From positions 49,389,559-49,453,558 of the forward strand of contig OY754332.1 in the NCBI GenBank assembly GCA_963573305.1: a DNA stretch of 64,000 nucleotides. Direction: 5' to 3'. The notes below the pieces were generated by a model. That model had not been told where the DNA came from. It worked only from the letters and a program-made list of their open reading frames with translations, and did no database searches. Positions 1-13,141 of the stretch are shown in pieces; the stretch's first letter is position 1; every line of letters begins with the position of its first letter. Both the position numbers and the translations under genes were made by a program. Source of the stretch: Pyrrhosoma nymphula. Its lineage: Eukaryota; Arthropoda; Insecta; Odonata; Coenagrionidae.

Positions 1-1436
1 CTACATCATCGGCAAGGTCTTTGATTTGAAGTCAAAGTTAATTTTCCGATGAAATTACAATCACATAAATCATTTGCGTGGATGAGAAACAATAAGGAAC
101 CTAAAGTTCCTTCTCATGCTGCTTATGTTTTGATACAACACTATCAATGTAGGCTTTACACAGAACAAGTCATCAGTAGAGTTAGTACTCATTAAAAAGA
201 AAGTCATAGGTTAGTAAAATCCTACAGGCGAGTAATAACGAGTACAGCCATTTTCTCAGCATTTCTCATCATTATCTCCTTGCCTTACCCACAAATTTAT
301 TATTTATCATAGCCTCTCTCGCCGCGTTGAGCAGTCTGCGTCTCCCGGGACAAAGAGCCCCATTGAAGAAAATAGGTGCGTCAGGAAAGTTGAAACCCAG
401 GTGATGGGTGGAGAGGTTCCATTTCACCCTCCATTTTGCCAGGAAATCGTCCTTGATGCGTTACCTCACTAACTGCACATGAATACCTCCGACCGATGCA
501 TCACATTTCGATTTGAAGTGATAACATTTGTCAATATCATCGACACACTTTTAAGCCCAACTCAGGCCCTATTTTACAAGCTATATCCAATTGGGATTCG
601 TTTTGCACTAGGTATGCCGTGAATGTCAATGCAATTGGAGAGCATTCGTTGTTCTAAATCATTAATACTATTTATGCAAACTTCCATCTTCTTACGTAGA
701 TGACATTTTCACTTTGATGCGACTCCGCTTTATCACTACACTCATCCAGACGCTTTTCATATCCTTCAATGAGTTTCACCGAAGCATCCAGCCTCCAGCG
801 TACACCTTGATGGCTGTATCAACAAAATTTAATTCATTTGATCGTAATGTTTACTTTTTTTATTCCAAAATCAGTGCCATTAAGTCAGCGTTTGATGATT
901 CCTGAGATATATTTCAGTGGCCGACGCTGTCTTGATCTAGATCCATACTCTGCCTTCTTTTCGAGCTGCAACCGCTTCACCTCCACCTTTGTTTCCTATC
1001 GGCAATCCCCTGAATCTCTTCTTTGGCCAGTGGAACTGCCGAGCAGTGTCCGTGGTAGCTGTTGTTACAATCACTACACGACACACAAACTGTGGCCGGG
1101 TTTTTTACACACGGTGGAAAAAGACATTCGTCTTGACCTGATAGGTCTTAGTTAAATTACATCCGTGCCAGAAGATCCCGAAGCAAAAGAACGTCCATCC
1201 CCTTCGTGATCTAGCAAAGAACTCTCGAGATTTATAGAAATTGTATCGTATTAGTAGTAGTAGAAATATGGCTATAAATTATTGAAAATAAAGCTTTGAC
1301 CTGAAGAGCGGAATGGTTCGTTAAGGAAGCAAACTAGGAAACATTTTACCACAGATAATTAGCCTGAGCACAAGGAATCTTCTAACTCAATGATAGATGT
1401 ATTGGAAGTCTATTTACACCCTTTGCTTACCGTTGG
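1..1436. other. No recognised feature
   Basis: Mixed-composition intergenic sequence. The longest frame (838-1155) has no recognisable domain or splice context. Confidence 0.6.
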
Positions 1437-1600
1437 TTCAAACCGGGTGGCGGCGGATTGGATTACTCGTATGCTAATCCCGTGGATGCGGGTTTGAGTC
1501 CCGTTTGGATTGATTTTTGGCCACCCTTGACATGGATGTTACAGGATGCACCTTTTTATGCCTTAACACCCGATGTGGATAACTTCTGAGACTTTTGGGG
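1437..1600 (+). repeat. tRNA-derived SINE
   Basis: An A-box-like GGTGGCGGCGGATTGG and a B-box GGGTTTGAGTCCC (1490-1502) are spaced as in tRNA promoters, followed by unrelated sequence. There is no cloverleaf good enough to be a working tRNA. Confidence 0.6.
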
Positions 1601-2829
1601 AAACTGACCTACAACTGAATGGGAATAACCTGAGTATGGAGATGATAGTGCTCTAGTAAAAGAAGGCTTTTTCAAATGTACACGCATAGCCAACATGCCG
1701 TTCAATTTCGGGCTCGGCACAGTCAAGAGAGTTAATTCTCAACGTTAAACCTAGAAAACTGTCTCCGTTTTCATAATTTCCTCTGTACTTCCCTATCCTT
1801 GCAAACCCCTTTCCCTTCTGCCACATTTATGCATTGCAGCATACGCGCTCCCCTATGGAGTGAGGGAATTCAATCCGAGACTGCGCGAGTGAAAATAATT
1901 CATGACGACTTCGCAGACCTCTCTCAGCCGCCGATATTTGTGTTTACGCAAAAAACGCCCGTTTTATTCAATTACTATTTGGGCAGAGTGGATGGAGGAT
2001 GCAGCTCTCATCGTGACCAAATTCCATTTTTTTAAGGTTTTATTGTGGTATACAAGGCTCATCAATGCTCATCACTAATGAAGAAGAGTAAAAGCATTTT
2101 CCAATAAATATTTAAAATATCATTTCCTTCTTAAATCGAAGCATTGAGCAATTATCTTGGTTTTGGCAGTCTTTCCGTAGCCGAGCGAAATATCGCTAGA
2201 TTGCAAAAGGCAAGTGACAAGGATAGTGACAAGGATAGATAAACCGTACAAACTGTGGCAACTCATTGTCGATTCGATATATATCGTTTGGCAACGTTTT
2301 TCAGCAACCACCACCGAGCCTCATTTTCAAAGAAGAAAATGGATATGGACCGAAGAGGGTGAAATTCAACCGTGCACGCGACTGCGTACCACACCATTTG
2401 TGCAATTGCAATGATTGGAAATTGTTAAAAGAAAATAGATACGCAAAAAGTGACAGTTTTCACCATCTAAGTTTGTTCGAGGGAGATAGTTCCCTAGTCA
2501 TAATGGAGACCATATTCGAATTTTATTTTTTAATTTAAGCGTCTGTAAGAAGTATGAAGTCAATATTGTAATATTAACAGTGAAAAAAATAGTAATATAC
2601 GTTAAAAACTCTCAGTAATTAAATAAATATAACCAAATAAGTCTCTAGCTTGACTCATTTTATCACGCCGTGCGGTGAAAACGTCTTCACAAAAAAGTTT
2701 TTTTGCGACTCAGTAAAAATTACTGCGGAAAGTAATTGATTATTTTTTTTACTTAGTTTAGAATGCAAACAAACTACTCGCCGTTAGTTTTTTGACGAAA
2801 TCTAGGTGTTGTAAGTTCCTAATTTTTCA

Positions 2830-3055
2830 ATATTCCTCCCCCCTGGAGGGCCCAGCCGTAATCTATCCCATGTAAAACAGTGTATCTTTTTGGGCAAATT
2901 TCTCGTGAAATAGTTTGGTAAGGGGTTAATATTTTGGTACGATTAAAAAGATGTGAGTTATTTCTTTACAATGAGATGAGTAAATGAGTAAATCAAATTC
3001 ATCAAATTCTCGGTGAAATGATTTATCACTCAAACAACCTTAAATAAAGGTACAT
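2830..3055 (+). repeat. Dispersed repeat, copy 1
   Basis: It shares ordered blocks with 4770-4990 in the same orientation: CAGCCGTAATCTATCCCATGT, GGGGTTAATATTTTGGTA, AAAGATG and CAAATTCTCGGTGAAATGAT. Identity is roughly two thirds by eye. No coding capacity or terminal repeats were seen. Confidence 0.6.
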
Positions 3056-4194
3056 TTTCCGTGGCAAAGAAAATCCAGTGCCCTGTTTCTAGGTAAAAGT
3101 GTGTGGAATAACGAGCTCTTTGAGAAGAGGCCTGACACATTCGCGTCCCCTTTAATGATGCGACTTTTTAAATTGCAAATCGAGAGCCGCCGCCGATCGA
3201 ACACCTCTCCCTAGGATTGTGAACATTTCCTTCAAGCGAACGCCCACTGCGCCTCAAATAACGGCGCCATCAAAATAAAAGCAAAATGTACGAAGCAGTC
3301 GCCACAAATTGAGCCCCATTATGTGCTCTACGATAACCAAACGTACAACCTAATTACTGGAGAGGTGTGTTTAAAACCCGGCCACTGCGGTTCCTATTTT
3401 ATGTCGACATAGTGAAATATTAGCAGGCTCACCTCTTTTCTGATTTCCCTGCAACAGAAATTCTATGTTTTTTGCCGTGAAAACAGTTTTTATTCTCGGC
3501 CATCGTCCTCTGTTGGTTGTGTATACTTAAAAACATGATGCTATAATAATTATTAATACTGGCAAGACTACGGTTTTCAAGTTTTATACGCGCTGGTATG
3601 TGACTCGTATTTATTTTCGCCCACAAAAACTGTACGCGAAGCCATAAATATCAATTCCGTCAACCCTCTGTGCACTCGACTCAAAGGCAAACATGATCGA
3701 AACTTCCTCAGAAACAATTTATGAACGTAGAGCGGGTGCCGAGTGGATTTGTGACCGCGGTTGAAACCACGACGCTGCCAAGCACTCCTTCCTGTCGGCA
3801 TGTAGCGAGGCATGGAACCGTTTCCCAATAAAAGCGGTCTAGAGCACACCTCTCAGGCGGCTGATTCGCGAAAGTCGAAATATTGTTGGTCCTCGGCCGT
3901 GCTGAGGAACTAACGTAACGTTTTAGACGAGTCCGGCTTTTTGAGGGACCCAATTGGGATGTCCCAGAGGTATTTCCTCACCGTCGTGGCTGGATGTAGT
4001 AGCACATTCCTCCCAGAATATCACCCCAGCCTCTGAGTGGCTTTTAGCCGAGGCGTAGGTGATAAGATAAATGTTGGTTGACCGAAAACTGAGGCTGTTG
4101 AATCAATTGAGGATTGGTGGGTGGTTTGGTGAAGAAAGGAGTGCATGTTTGAGAAAAGGAGGAAAAATAGATAGAGACGTCGAGGCGGCATTAG

Positions 4195-4325
4195 TCTACC
4201 CTAAACAAAAGACCACAAGTTATCGTCCCATCCGACAGACGGAGTGCTGCGATAGGCGTGCACAGGGTTTTGCTATTGGTGGTGCCAACGATAAAAATGC
4301 CGCCTTTGGCCCTTGTTCATGACCG
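4195..4325 (-). repeat. Probable 3' fragment of the 14/23.7-kb SINE family
   Basis: It contains CCATCCGACAGACGGAGTGC, close to the body motif of the two SINEs, but lacks the tRNA head. Confidence 0.35.
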
Positions 4326-4769
4326 TAACCATAAGTCTTATTGTTAACCCCAAGTGCTCGGAGGAAAACCAGTTCCATAAAGCAACTCCCACAACAAAAT
4401 TAGAAGGCACCAATAGTTGTGTAAAACAAAAAATCTATATATTTCATTTCTGCTTTAATTATCGATGCTAGGATAAGATATGTGTGTCTTAAAAATACTT
4501 TTAAAACTGCAATTCAATAAAGCTTTGATACTACTCGCATACAATATCTTAACTTGTCAGTTATTTACTTTTTATCAAATAAAATCAGGATTCATAATGA
4601 AAAAACAGTACAAAATTCCACTAAGTATCGCCACAATCGATTAATTTGAAATAAAAGCAGAGTAACTATAGGGAAGAAAATTCGACTAATAAAATACGAA
4701 CAATATTTTTTGTTATAAGCATTATCAGAATAATGTTTTTAATACATTAATACTATACTGCATCTCGTT

Positions 4770-4990
4770 AATTTTTTTCAAAATTCTCCTTATGGAGCGC
4801 AGAGCCGTAAATTATCCCATGTACAACGGCTTGTATTTTCAGGCAAATTGCTCGAAAAGTAGGAAGCTCGGAAAAGGAGTTAATATTTTGATATCATTGG
4901 AAAGATGAGTTTTTTTCTTTTAAATTAGGTCAAATTCACCAAATTCTAAGTGAAGTGATATTTCGCTCAGTCTACCTTAAGCGTACACGA
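4770..4990 (+). repeat. Dispersed repeat, copy 2
   Basis: This is the partner of the 2830-3055 copy, with GAGCCGTAAATTATCCCATG and CAAATTCTAAGTGAAGTGAT in matching positions. Confidence 0.6.
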
Positions 4991-5169
4991 GCGATTGTGC
5001 GCTGGCGAAACGATTAGTAGCTTACCGGTAGTTGGCATTCTAAGAGTGAGCATCATTCACGGCCTAATGTTTTGTGAGTAGTTATAAGGGTTCAAAATAA
5101 GCACGCATTTAAAAAGTATGTTTTTTATTACCCAGTAACTAAAAACTGTCTAATATCAATGCATTACGC

Positions 5170-5300
5170 CTTTAAAATAGAATAGAATAGAATTTTATTG
5201 TTCGAGGACTAGTGTCCTATGGAACAGGATTACAATTTAACCTTTTTGGTTTTGGTGCAGCAAATAGACAATATACCAATCATTTTAATTTCATGCATGC
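5170..5300 (-). mobile_element. 3' tail of a LINE of the same family as the one at 55 kb
   Basis: On the minus strand this ends GTTCCATAGGACACTAG...AATAAAATTCTATTCT, matching the GTTCCAT...AATAAAAATTCTATTCT end of the 55-kb LINE. The upstream portion (5300-5660) is AT-rich and no RT motif was recognised there. Confidence 0.5.
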
Positions 5301-5796
5301 ACATTACATGCCAATAGAAACATGCGTAGATATTCATACAAGAGAATACATATGTAATCATTGACAAAATTCCAATTGCATGACAGTGAAAACATGCATA
5401 GGTATTCATACAAGATTATACACAAGGGCAAAAAAAATACAAAATATAAATTATACATCTCTTCTGAAGCTATATACATAAACATGTGCGATACATGTAT
5501 ATACATACATACATATACACTTATATAAATGAACACTTTCTTATTATTATGCTTTGCACAAGAAGCAAAATCAACACAAAATCAACACAAAAAACAACTA
5601 CCGCGTATGTGAATACAGACGGTCTTTTGTTTTTTTTAGCGCACATCAACTCTACTTCCGATCTGTTTTGAAGTGCGCTACCTAGTACGCTAACATAGTA
5701 TGCAGGGTCTGTAACGAATGGAAGGCAAGTGCGCTATTGTGTTGAGAAGTGATTACCGCAATCCAGAGAATGGAAAGCTCTCAAGAACTAGAAACG

Positions 5797-6560
5797 ATGA
5801 CGTGCGGAGAGAATTCCTTGAATGGACGGGGCAAGCGGGGGCGGAGTGAGGAGTTAATGTTTCCAACCTTTGGCTAATTCCGTCGAGGGAGGAATCCGTC
5901 GGCAGAGGATCGATCCCCCTCTGACTTAGCACACCGGCGGCGGCATCCCCGAATTCCTGAGAGTTTTCGAGAGCGGCCCGCGTGAGTTGGTGTGCGGCCT
6001 TTAGCGGCTCCCGGACAGAGGCAAGCGGATATATTTCTCACTCAATGGAGTGCTGGTGTGCGTGCTCTTTCGGTTGAGTAGGGGAACGCCTCTCGAGCGG
6101 TGGTGATGACGATGCGTGAGAGGCGAGGTGGGTTTCGGAGGCGGGGGCGGGAGGCGGGGGCGGGAGGCGGCTGGCCGGCCGGAGGTTGTCGGTGTCGAAT
6201 GGGGCGAGGGCAGTCGAGGTTGGCGTCGGTAGAGCTGGTCCGTTTTTTTTCGGCGATTATGGGTCAGGGGTGGAGAGGAGGCGCTGTAATGAGAAACAAA
6301 ACACTGCGCTCCCGCTTTCGCGAGAGGGTGTGAGAGGCGAGAGCGAAAAAAAAATGTTTTTCCTTCCTTCCTCCTTGTTTTCTGTCGACATCGAAAGAGT
6401 CCGCCGCGCATGCATAAAGGACGTGGCAATGTGAACGGAATGACGTCACTCGCGGGACTGGGGAAGTGAATTTCGAAATGAGTGCGCCTCTCATTTGTTA
6501 ACATTCCGCATTTGTTCAAGTCGCCATTTTAACGTTCGTTTTTAGAAAGACCTCGGGTAA
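5797..6560. promoter_or_regulatory. GC- and CpG-rich island with GC boxes and a CRE, candidate promoter
   Basis: Base composition changes sharply from the AT-rich flanks. There are Sp1-type GC boxes near 5836 and two direct copies of a gggggcggga motif at 6141-6170. A perfect TGACGTCA lies at 6441-6448, and a gccattttaacg motif (YY1-like on the other strand) at about 6522. Long ORFs exist on both strands (172 codons at 6001-6519 minus), but their composition (Pro/Ser/Arg-rich) is what GC-rich sequence gives by chance. It may be a distal promoter or first non-coding exon; no transcript direction can be fixed from sequence. Confidence 0.4.
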
Positions 6561-9429
6561 ATTAGGAGGATGATGTCGAATTGAATGTCGGCATATCACG
6601 TTTACCCGAAGTATAGTGGCTAGTCAGTCTTTCTTTTGAACGGGGCGTTTGGAATGCTAGGGTTTACAATCACTCCCACCCTCTTCAATCACTCCCGCAC
6701 AATTTTTGCATTTCACGTTCTTTTAATTCGATCGCAGAAAGTCGTAAGCGAACGTGAAGGCGATTGCTAAGAAACTAACTACTCTCCGCCGAACCCAAAT
6801 TCCTTTATTTTTCTGGATGTACATATGCGTAAACATGGGGATTGACTTCATTGCCCCAAACATTGCATGACTTCATTATGATTTCATCCTCAACAAGTTG
6901 GTCAGTACTTGACATTACGATATCACTTATACTTGCGAGACTCTAGCGATTACGAAAGGATTCCTTCAGCACTCACATAAGCTGGTGGCAAGCGGATGCG
7001 CAGAACGCAACGTCACGGGGGAATTGGACGGTTGAAAGATGTCGTGGGAAAGGACGGAGAGGAATGTGAGGGCTGATTTGGCAAATACGATCAGAATGGT
7101 GGGCACATTGAACTCTGAATAGACAAAAGTAAAACATAAGCTAAACTGTTGCTAACCATTTGCTAAAATTGAGCCTTTTATTAAGGTGCTCTTTCGATCT
7201 CAAAACCACCCACTGTGAATCCGCCACGAGCTTTGGTGAGCTTTGCATGTTCTAGCCTCTGGGGCAAAGGAAAAGAGCCTAATCCCTCACCTCATCTCTA
7301 TTACAACTCTCTCTTTATAGCATTGGGATGAGATTGATATAAGAATACACGGTGTCTTATCGCAGTTTTCCGGCATTTCCCTCGCAGGGAGAGGGGACCA
7401 CGGTATACCGCTCTTCGTCTCAATGGGGAGGAAACCCAGATACGCAGGATAGGAGCGCGGGTTTGGGAACGCCAGAAGTAGGTGGTGAAAAGCCTCTCAG
7501 GGATTCTTCCGTAGTCTTCGGAGGCCGTGAAAGTCTACTATGGTGGAGGCAGTTCAGTGAGAACACGAGGTATGAAGGCTAGTTTAAAAGTAGAATGCGG
7601 GAGGAAAAAGCAAGCTTACCCTTTGACAGGCTTATGGAGCGTTTCTTCGCGATCCGCAGGAAAAGTAAATATACTGACAGCTACTACGCAAATAAATATT
7701 TCGCTCCACTACACCAGCCAAAAAGGAAACTGCTGCGAATGCGCGCTGCTACTAGCTACTTAGCTACTGTCAAACCGCGGCAGTAAAACAGTCTATTTTC
7801 CCGACATTTTTCCACCATTTCCCTCTGTGCGAGCTGTATTCCGTGAGGTATCTTGCGCGCTCGCGAACTCTTTCTCTTTCGAAATGCGTATTTGCCGTAG
7901 TAGTTAACTGCATTCCCATTTCCCTGTTACCATTTTATTCCTCGTTTCATGAATTAAAATTCTTTGCGCACTCTCTTTTCACCAATGCAAAGGTTACAAT
8001 TTGATCAGTTTGGGTGTAGGTATATAGGTAGGTATAGGGTGTAGGCTCTCAAATAAATATTATGATCGAAAACTATTCGCAGTGCAATGAATAACTTTTC
8101 TACTTGTGCAGTAACCGACAAATAAATCAATTGTTAAAAAAATGAAATAAATACCCTAGTATTCAGGACTTTCCACAGAGAACGGGATCATCAATTTGGA
8201 TAATTTTCTGATCAAAGCCTTTTAATAGGTTCCATTGACCGGTAGTCAAAGCAGTAGGTGTTAATTTTCGAGGAAACACCAACCAATCAATAATTTATCT
8301 GCCCTTCTCAAGCATTCCTGACGCCATTCATTCTTGGTGAATAGAAATATGAAATTATACGCAACAGCTAAAGGAAATTAACGCTGATGATTACTTTTTT
8401 CCAAAGCCAATGAATTACTTTTAATTTCCTTTTGCATCCTTACTACTTATAGTAACTGTGGCACTTCTCTTCCTTCTTATATTGAGAGCATAAAATTAAA
8501 TGGTGATTATGTGAGCACACCAATATATTATTTAAACGGAAAAAACTCAATCGTATTCAGGTTTTTATAAGACAGTATCTTTCAACGTTGAACGAGCTGG
8601 TATGAAATAGAAAACTTATTTTACTGGCAAAAATGTGGTTTCCAGGTCTGGAAACGGCAGGCATTAGGTATTTCTTACTTCACCAGCGATTTCATTAAAG
8701 CTCTGATTCGCTGTCAAAACATCCTTATCTGAAGTGTTGAGCCCTAAGTCGAGATTGGCAGAAAAAAACTGCCACCAACAGGCGCTTTTAGTCCCGCTCC
8801 ATGCGTAACGATTGGTGGGCGTTTTTCCTCGATATATGTGACGTGAACATGTTGATAATGCGACGCTTTTAAGGTTTCCTCAATGTTTATTACTTGTAAT
8901 TGGATCGTTTAAGCCCAAAAACGCCTTGCTTCTCACTCTTTTAGCCCACAATACTACATCAGACGAGGGCTGCATTGCTCTCAAAAAACAACATTTTAAT
9001 GAAAAATATTTATAAATTTTCCAGTTACTCTGTAATAAGGGACATAAATGGACGGATATTGAGTTTTTTTTAAATGGTTAAGAACTACTTCCTTAATTTT
9101 TTATAATCAAAGCATGCCTATGTAGTTCAGATAGAAGAAGATATGATATTGTCATTTACAATACCAACGTTTTCCTCGAAAGAGAGAAAAGTAACACTGC
9201 AACATAAGCAACTCTCGATGAATAGATCATTTTAATTGCTAACACCATGAAAGTTTAAAACTACAAGATAACCATCAAGCATTTTTTGTCCAGAATTTAC
9301 GAATTAAAGATACAGGTGAAATTGGCATTTCAGTGCCTTAAAGAAATCGGTGATGATTGATTGAGCTTTAATGGATGCATAGAGGGATGTTGAACTCTGA
9401 AACTTTGGAAGGAGTGTATAAACCAGTAG
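6561..9429. other. No recognised gene
   Basis: AT-rich intergenic sequence with scattered GC-richer patches (7340-7560). Frames there are short and without motifs. Confidence 0.55.
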
Positions 9430-11050
9430 AGTAAATCATAAGGGAAACCCCTGCAAGAAAATACTTAATAGCGATGGTGGACTGGAATGCGGAAGTAGAG
9501 GGAGGGAAATATGGAAATAAAATAGGAGAGTAAGTGTTGAGCGCATGACATAACTGTAATCAGAGGATAGTTGACTTTCGCTGGAAAAATAAATTAGTTA
9601 CAACCAGCTTTTGGTTCAAACTCCATCAATGGTACGCATGGAAAATTTCGGGAGACACCGGGAGATGTTAATCATGTTTTGCCGCATTTCGGCATTAATT
9701 TGGGGGCAGTGTTGTAAATTCACATAGCGTTCTTGGCGCTGACTCGGACTCCGCACACAATGTAGTTCTAGTAAAACGCACTTTAAGATTCAAAAGGCTA
9801 AGAAACAGAAAGAGGATGACGGCAAAAATGTTATGTGCTTCATTTGGGGAGATGAGTAGTGAAACCAGCAGCTAAATCACACAATTCTGAAGGAAGTTAT
9901 GGGTATAGGAACGATTGTTGTAATATGGGAAATAAAAAAGAATTAAGATCCAAAGATGACAGAAAAATGGAGAAAATGAGAAAGTAAGGAAATATAAAAG
10001 TACAAATACGGACATGGTCCGGAGAAAGTATTAGGTAACGGATAGCAAACTTATTCGAGGAACGAAAAGGTGCAGGGAAGCGTTGTGAAGATTAAAAAGC
10101 GAAGATAACGAGGCTTCAAAAGTAAAGGGGGAAATAGGTGATATATAAGCGAATGTGAGAATGTTGTCTAGACGTGGAAGAAGGCAAACGATACAAGCAA
10201 TAAAAGGCAAGACAGGGAAGTTATTAAACGAAGCAGACGAGATTCAGGATAGATGGAGGGAATACGTTGAACTATATGATCGAGATAACAGGCCCGCTCG
10301 CTTAGAAATGAAAAAGGAATAAACCGTAGATAAGGATAATCTCGGTCAAGGGATTCTAGTTAGCGAGATAGAGAAAGCACCACGAGAAATGGCGTTGAGA
10401 AAAGCTATTGAATTAGATATTGCCCCAGGGTTTTTAACTGAAGAGTTAAGGAAAAATGGAAGACGGAGTTTTTTTTCGAGCTAATTTACAGGATCGGCTG
10501 GAGGACTTCGGGATACAGTTTTGATCCCCATCCGGAGAGAGATGGAAGCGTTAGAGTGCCACGATTCTAGGAGCTTAAGTATAATTTTACACCCACAAAG
10601 GTGGCACTAAGAATAATGAATATTCGGCTTGAGACGAGAGCCAACGAAGACATAAGTGACGTCTAGTTCTGACTATGGAAGGGAGAAGCAAACTGGGACA
10701 CGATTACGGCGTAGAAACGCTAGAGGAAAGGAATATTGAAAGTTATCAGGATGAGTCCGCTGGTGTCGTTGAATCCGCGAAGATCCTCGGTTGATTAAGG
10801 TGGGAAATGATAAAGATACTGACGAAAATAGGATTTTATTGGAGAGGTTGATGACATATTTGAAACTATAATGAGGCTCAAATGGCAAATTGCAGGTTAC
10901 CGATGGAGAATCAGGGTGGATAACATTTTATCACTGTGTTTCCCGTTAACACTATTGCTTTTCGAAACATTTTAGCCAAATAAATGTTTTCTAGAGGAGT
11001 GGTAAGAGCTTGATGTAGGAATAAAATTAGTGGAACGGATTATTAAGTCT

Positions 11051-11255
11051 TGAAAGATCTAAGGCTTTCCCGGCGTGTAGCGATATTGGTGGTTCTTCGG
11101 GTTTCCGACCGGGTCAAACTCTGCTCCATTTCTGACGTTTCGATGAGCAAGTTGTTCATCATCCTCATGCCCTGAGGATGATGAACGACTCGTTTATCGA
11201 AACGTCAGAAATGGAACACATTTTGACCCGGTCAGAAACCCGAAGAACCACCAAT
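11051..11255. mobile_element. 205-bp PLE-derived hairpin insertion with 12-bp target duplication
   Basis: The flanks ATTATTAAGTCT at 11039-11050 and 11256-11267 are identical, and removing one copy with the insert restores the LINE RT reading frame. The insert is two inverted arms (about 11083-11170 and 11172-11255) with almost no loop, preceded by a short unpaired tail (ctaaggctttcccggcgtg). The plus strand carries a hammerhead-like core, CTGAGGA (11172-11178) with GAAACGTC (11199-11206). The left arm carries its mirror on the minus strand. There is no coding capacity. Confidence 0.85.
11172..11206 (+). ncRNA. Hammerhead-ribozyme-like core (PLE type)
   Basis: CTGAGGA matches CUGANGA. The stem II candidate pairs GATGAA with TTATC, and GAAA is followed by CGTC, giving a self-complementary ACGT stem III. 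Minimal hammerheads with such short stem III are known from PLE terminal repeats and are thought to act as dimers. The mirrored minus-strand copy at 11134-11170 has CATGAGGA in place of the CTGANGA box. Activity is not implied. Confidence 0.55.
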
Positions 11256-12372
11256 ATTATTAAGTCTACTTCATTTGCTGATTACCAGGTGTAAGTTATT
11301 CGGTCATTCAAGGATTGCAGCCATTCGTGAACGCATTAGAGAATCAGTGCGAGAAATACGAAATGGCGAATAATCAAGGGAAAACTGATGTAATTAGATA
11401 TTCTAGGAAAAAGAAATCGAGGTTAGGGATAAATTTGGGAAAGCACGAAGCAGAGCAGGTGGAACAATTTAGTTACCTAGTTAGCTTTTATGGGGAAAAT
11501 GGACAGTGTATTAGGGACTTTAAGAAGTGAATTGCGTTAGGAAATGAGAGGGTAATACAATTGATACCAGGGGCCTTACGTAAGGAAGTTAATAAAAAAC
11601 TGGTAAATCTAAGATGGACAGTAGCGAAGTGGCGTGAAGAAACCTGGGCACTGGAGGGTGAGAGTAGTTTGGAGGCGATTAAGATGTGGGTGTGGAGTAC
11701 AAAGGATAATTGTGCAAAATTGTGCAAAATAATGTGTAGTTGACGGGATGGAAGGAAATTGACGATGTTCTTAGAATTGAGAGGCGGGTGCTTTGTGAAG
11801 CAGGAAAAGGCAGATTGAAAGACTAGCCTTAAAAGAGAGAGGATGCTGAAGACTGCGATAGAGGGGAAGAGGGTTGGTAAGTAAGGATGGGGGAAAGGGG
11901 AAGGGGCTTCATGGACTGGATGGAGGGTGGCAGGACGTACGCAGAGTCCAAGTAATCGCGTTGGTAGCTAAAGTTCTGTGGTTATTTGAAATATTAGTGG
12001 AGGCAATATCCATCTAACACAACCGTAATCGGCAGACAACATCTAATGATTAAAAACACTTTTATTTAAAAGATTAATCGAAGATTTCTTAATGAAATCA
12101 AATGTAGAATAAAATACCACTTTATGAAATCTCGCCCCAAAAGTATCATTCCGTCCAGTCCGTGTTCGAAGGACGGCCCCGTTTTCGAAGAACACCTCTC
12201 ATTTTTTCCGTATAAATGTAAAATCCACCTACATCGCCAAGCCCTCGTAATTCAAGAGGAATTTCCAGGGTGGTTTATTGCGAGGCTACCAAGGCGTGTT
12301 GAACGTTACCACGCCTCCAGTACAGCTATATAGACAGTGGGGCAGTGTCATCTAGTTCGCGTAAACCCTCAA

Positions 12373-12530
12373 AAAATCCCATGATGTAACTAGTTTACTC
12401 ACTTGACCGACAATTGGGAGATTCAGGTTCGATTCCCCGTCAAGTTAGATGATATTTCGCTGCAAATGTCTACATATTGGTGTTTGTTCTTGTTCCTCTA
12501 GCCGTCCATGAATGCAATGTTAATAAGTGC
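12373..12530 (+). repeat. tRNA-derived SINE
   Basis: A B-box AGGTTCGATTCCC (12425-12437) follows an A-box-like region TGATGTAACTAGTTTACTC. The downstream body resembles the body of the 48-kb SINE only loosely. Confidence 0.5.
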
Positions 12531-13141
12531 ATTTCGAAAATTACCCATCGTTAAAGAACATTTATTGAATAGGAAATATAATATAAAGAAAATAGAATAT
12601 TATGTAGAATTTAATGCTGTACACCGATGAGATCGAAGTAAAAATGATTTCAAATAGCAACAAAAAGGCATTTCATGTAAAGAGGAGAAATGGGCAGACA
12701 ATACATGAAGACGCGTGCGAGATTCATGCATGCAGAAAACCAAGGAACGGGGATGCCAGAAAGTTGCGCAAAGCCAGGCCATTATTCAATCTGTGGACAT
12801 TTCCATTCGTGGAATTAATTTTTCCATCATTAAAAAATACTCAGTAACATGTAATGAGTAATAAATAAATTTTACTGAGGAAAGTAGAAAAAATTTATGT
12901 GTGCAGTCATAATGACTCTGTAGTTGATGGGCCAAGGGCATAGTGGAGTAAAAGAACTCCCTCGAAATTGAGGGTGAGGCAACCGGGGAGGACAAATCTG
13001 TCGACCCATAGGTCACGGTGATGGCCGAGTGCCCCAAAACCCCTATAATGCCACTGGAAGAGGACCGTAAGACTCTCGGGTGGCTTAACGCGGCCATAAC
13101 TAGCTTCGCGATCCTTCTACTCTCCTGGGAATTCCCTAGGC

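Larger units (their letters stand above)
9430..11960 (+). pseudogene. Dead non-LTR retrotransposon A (endonuclease + RT)
   Basis: Translated in shifting frames, this region follows an APE-type endonuclease/reverse transcriptase. MVDWNAEVEGG (about 9474) corresponds to the GDFNAKVG motif and GADSDSAHNVVLV (about 9740) to the GAD.xSDHNLLVA motif. The RT N-terminal region is DRWREYVELYD with EIEKAPREMALRKAI (about 10250-10430). RIIKSTSFADYQV spans the FADD catalytic box and is restored only when the insertion at 11051-11255 is removed. The C-terminal part has NLGKHEAEQVEQFSYLV (about 11430). Many stops and frameshifts make it inactive. It is the same family as element B at 25955-27380, and the clade is not resolved. 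Confidence 0.8.

Noticed and set aside
6001..6519. 172-codon minus-strand frame
   Set aside because: Pro/Ser/Arg-rich composition is explained by the GC-rich island; several other frames are open in the same place and no domain is visible.
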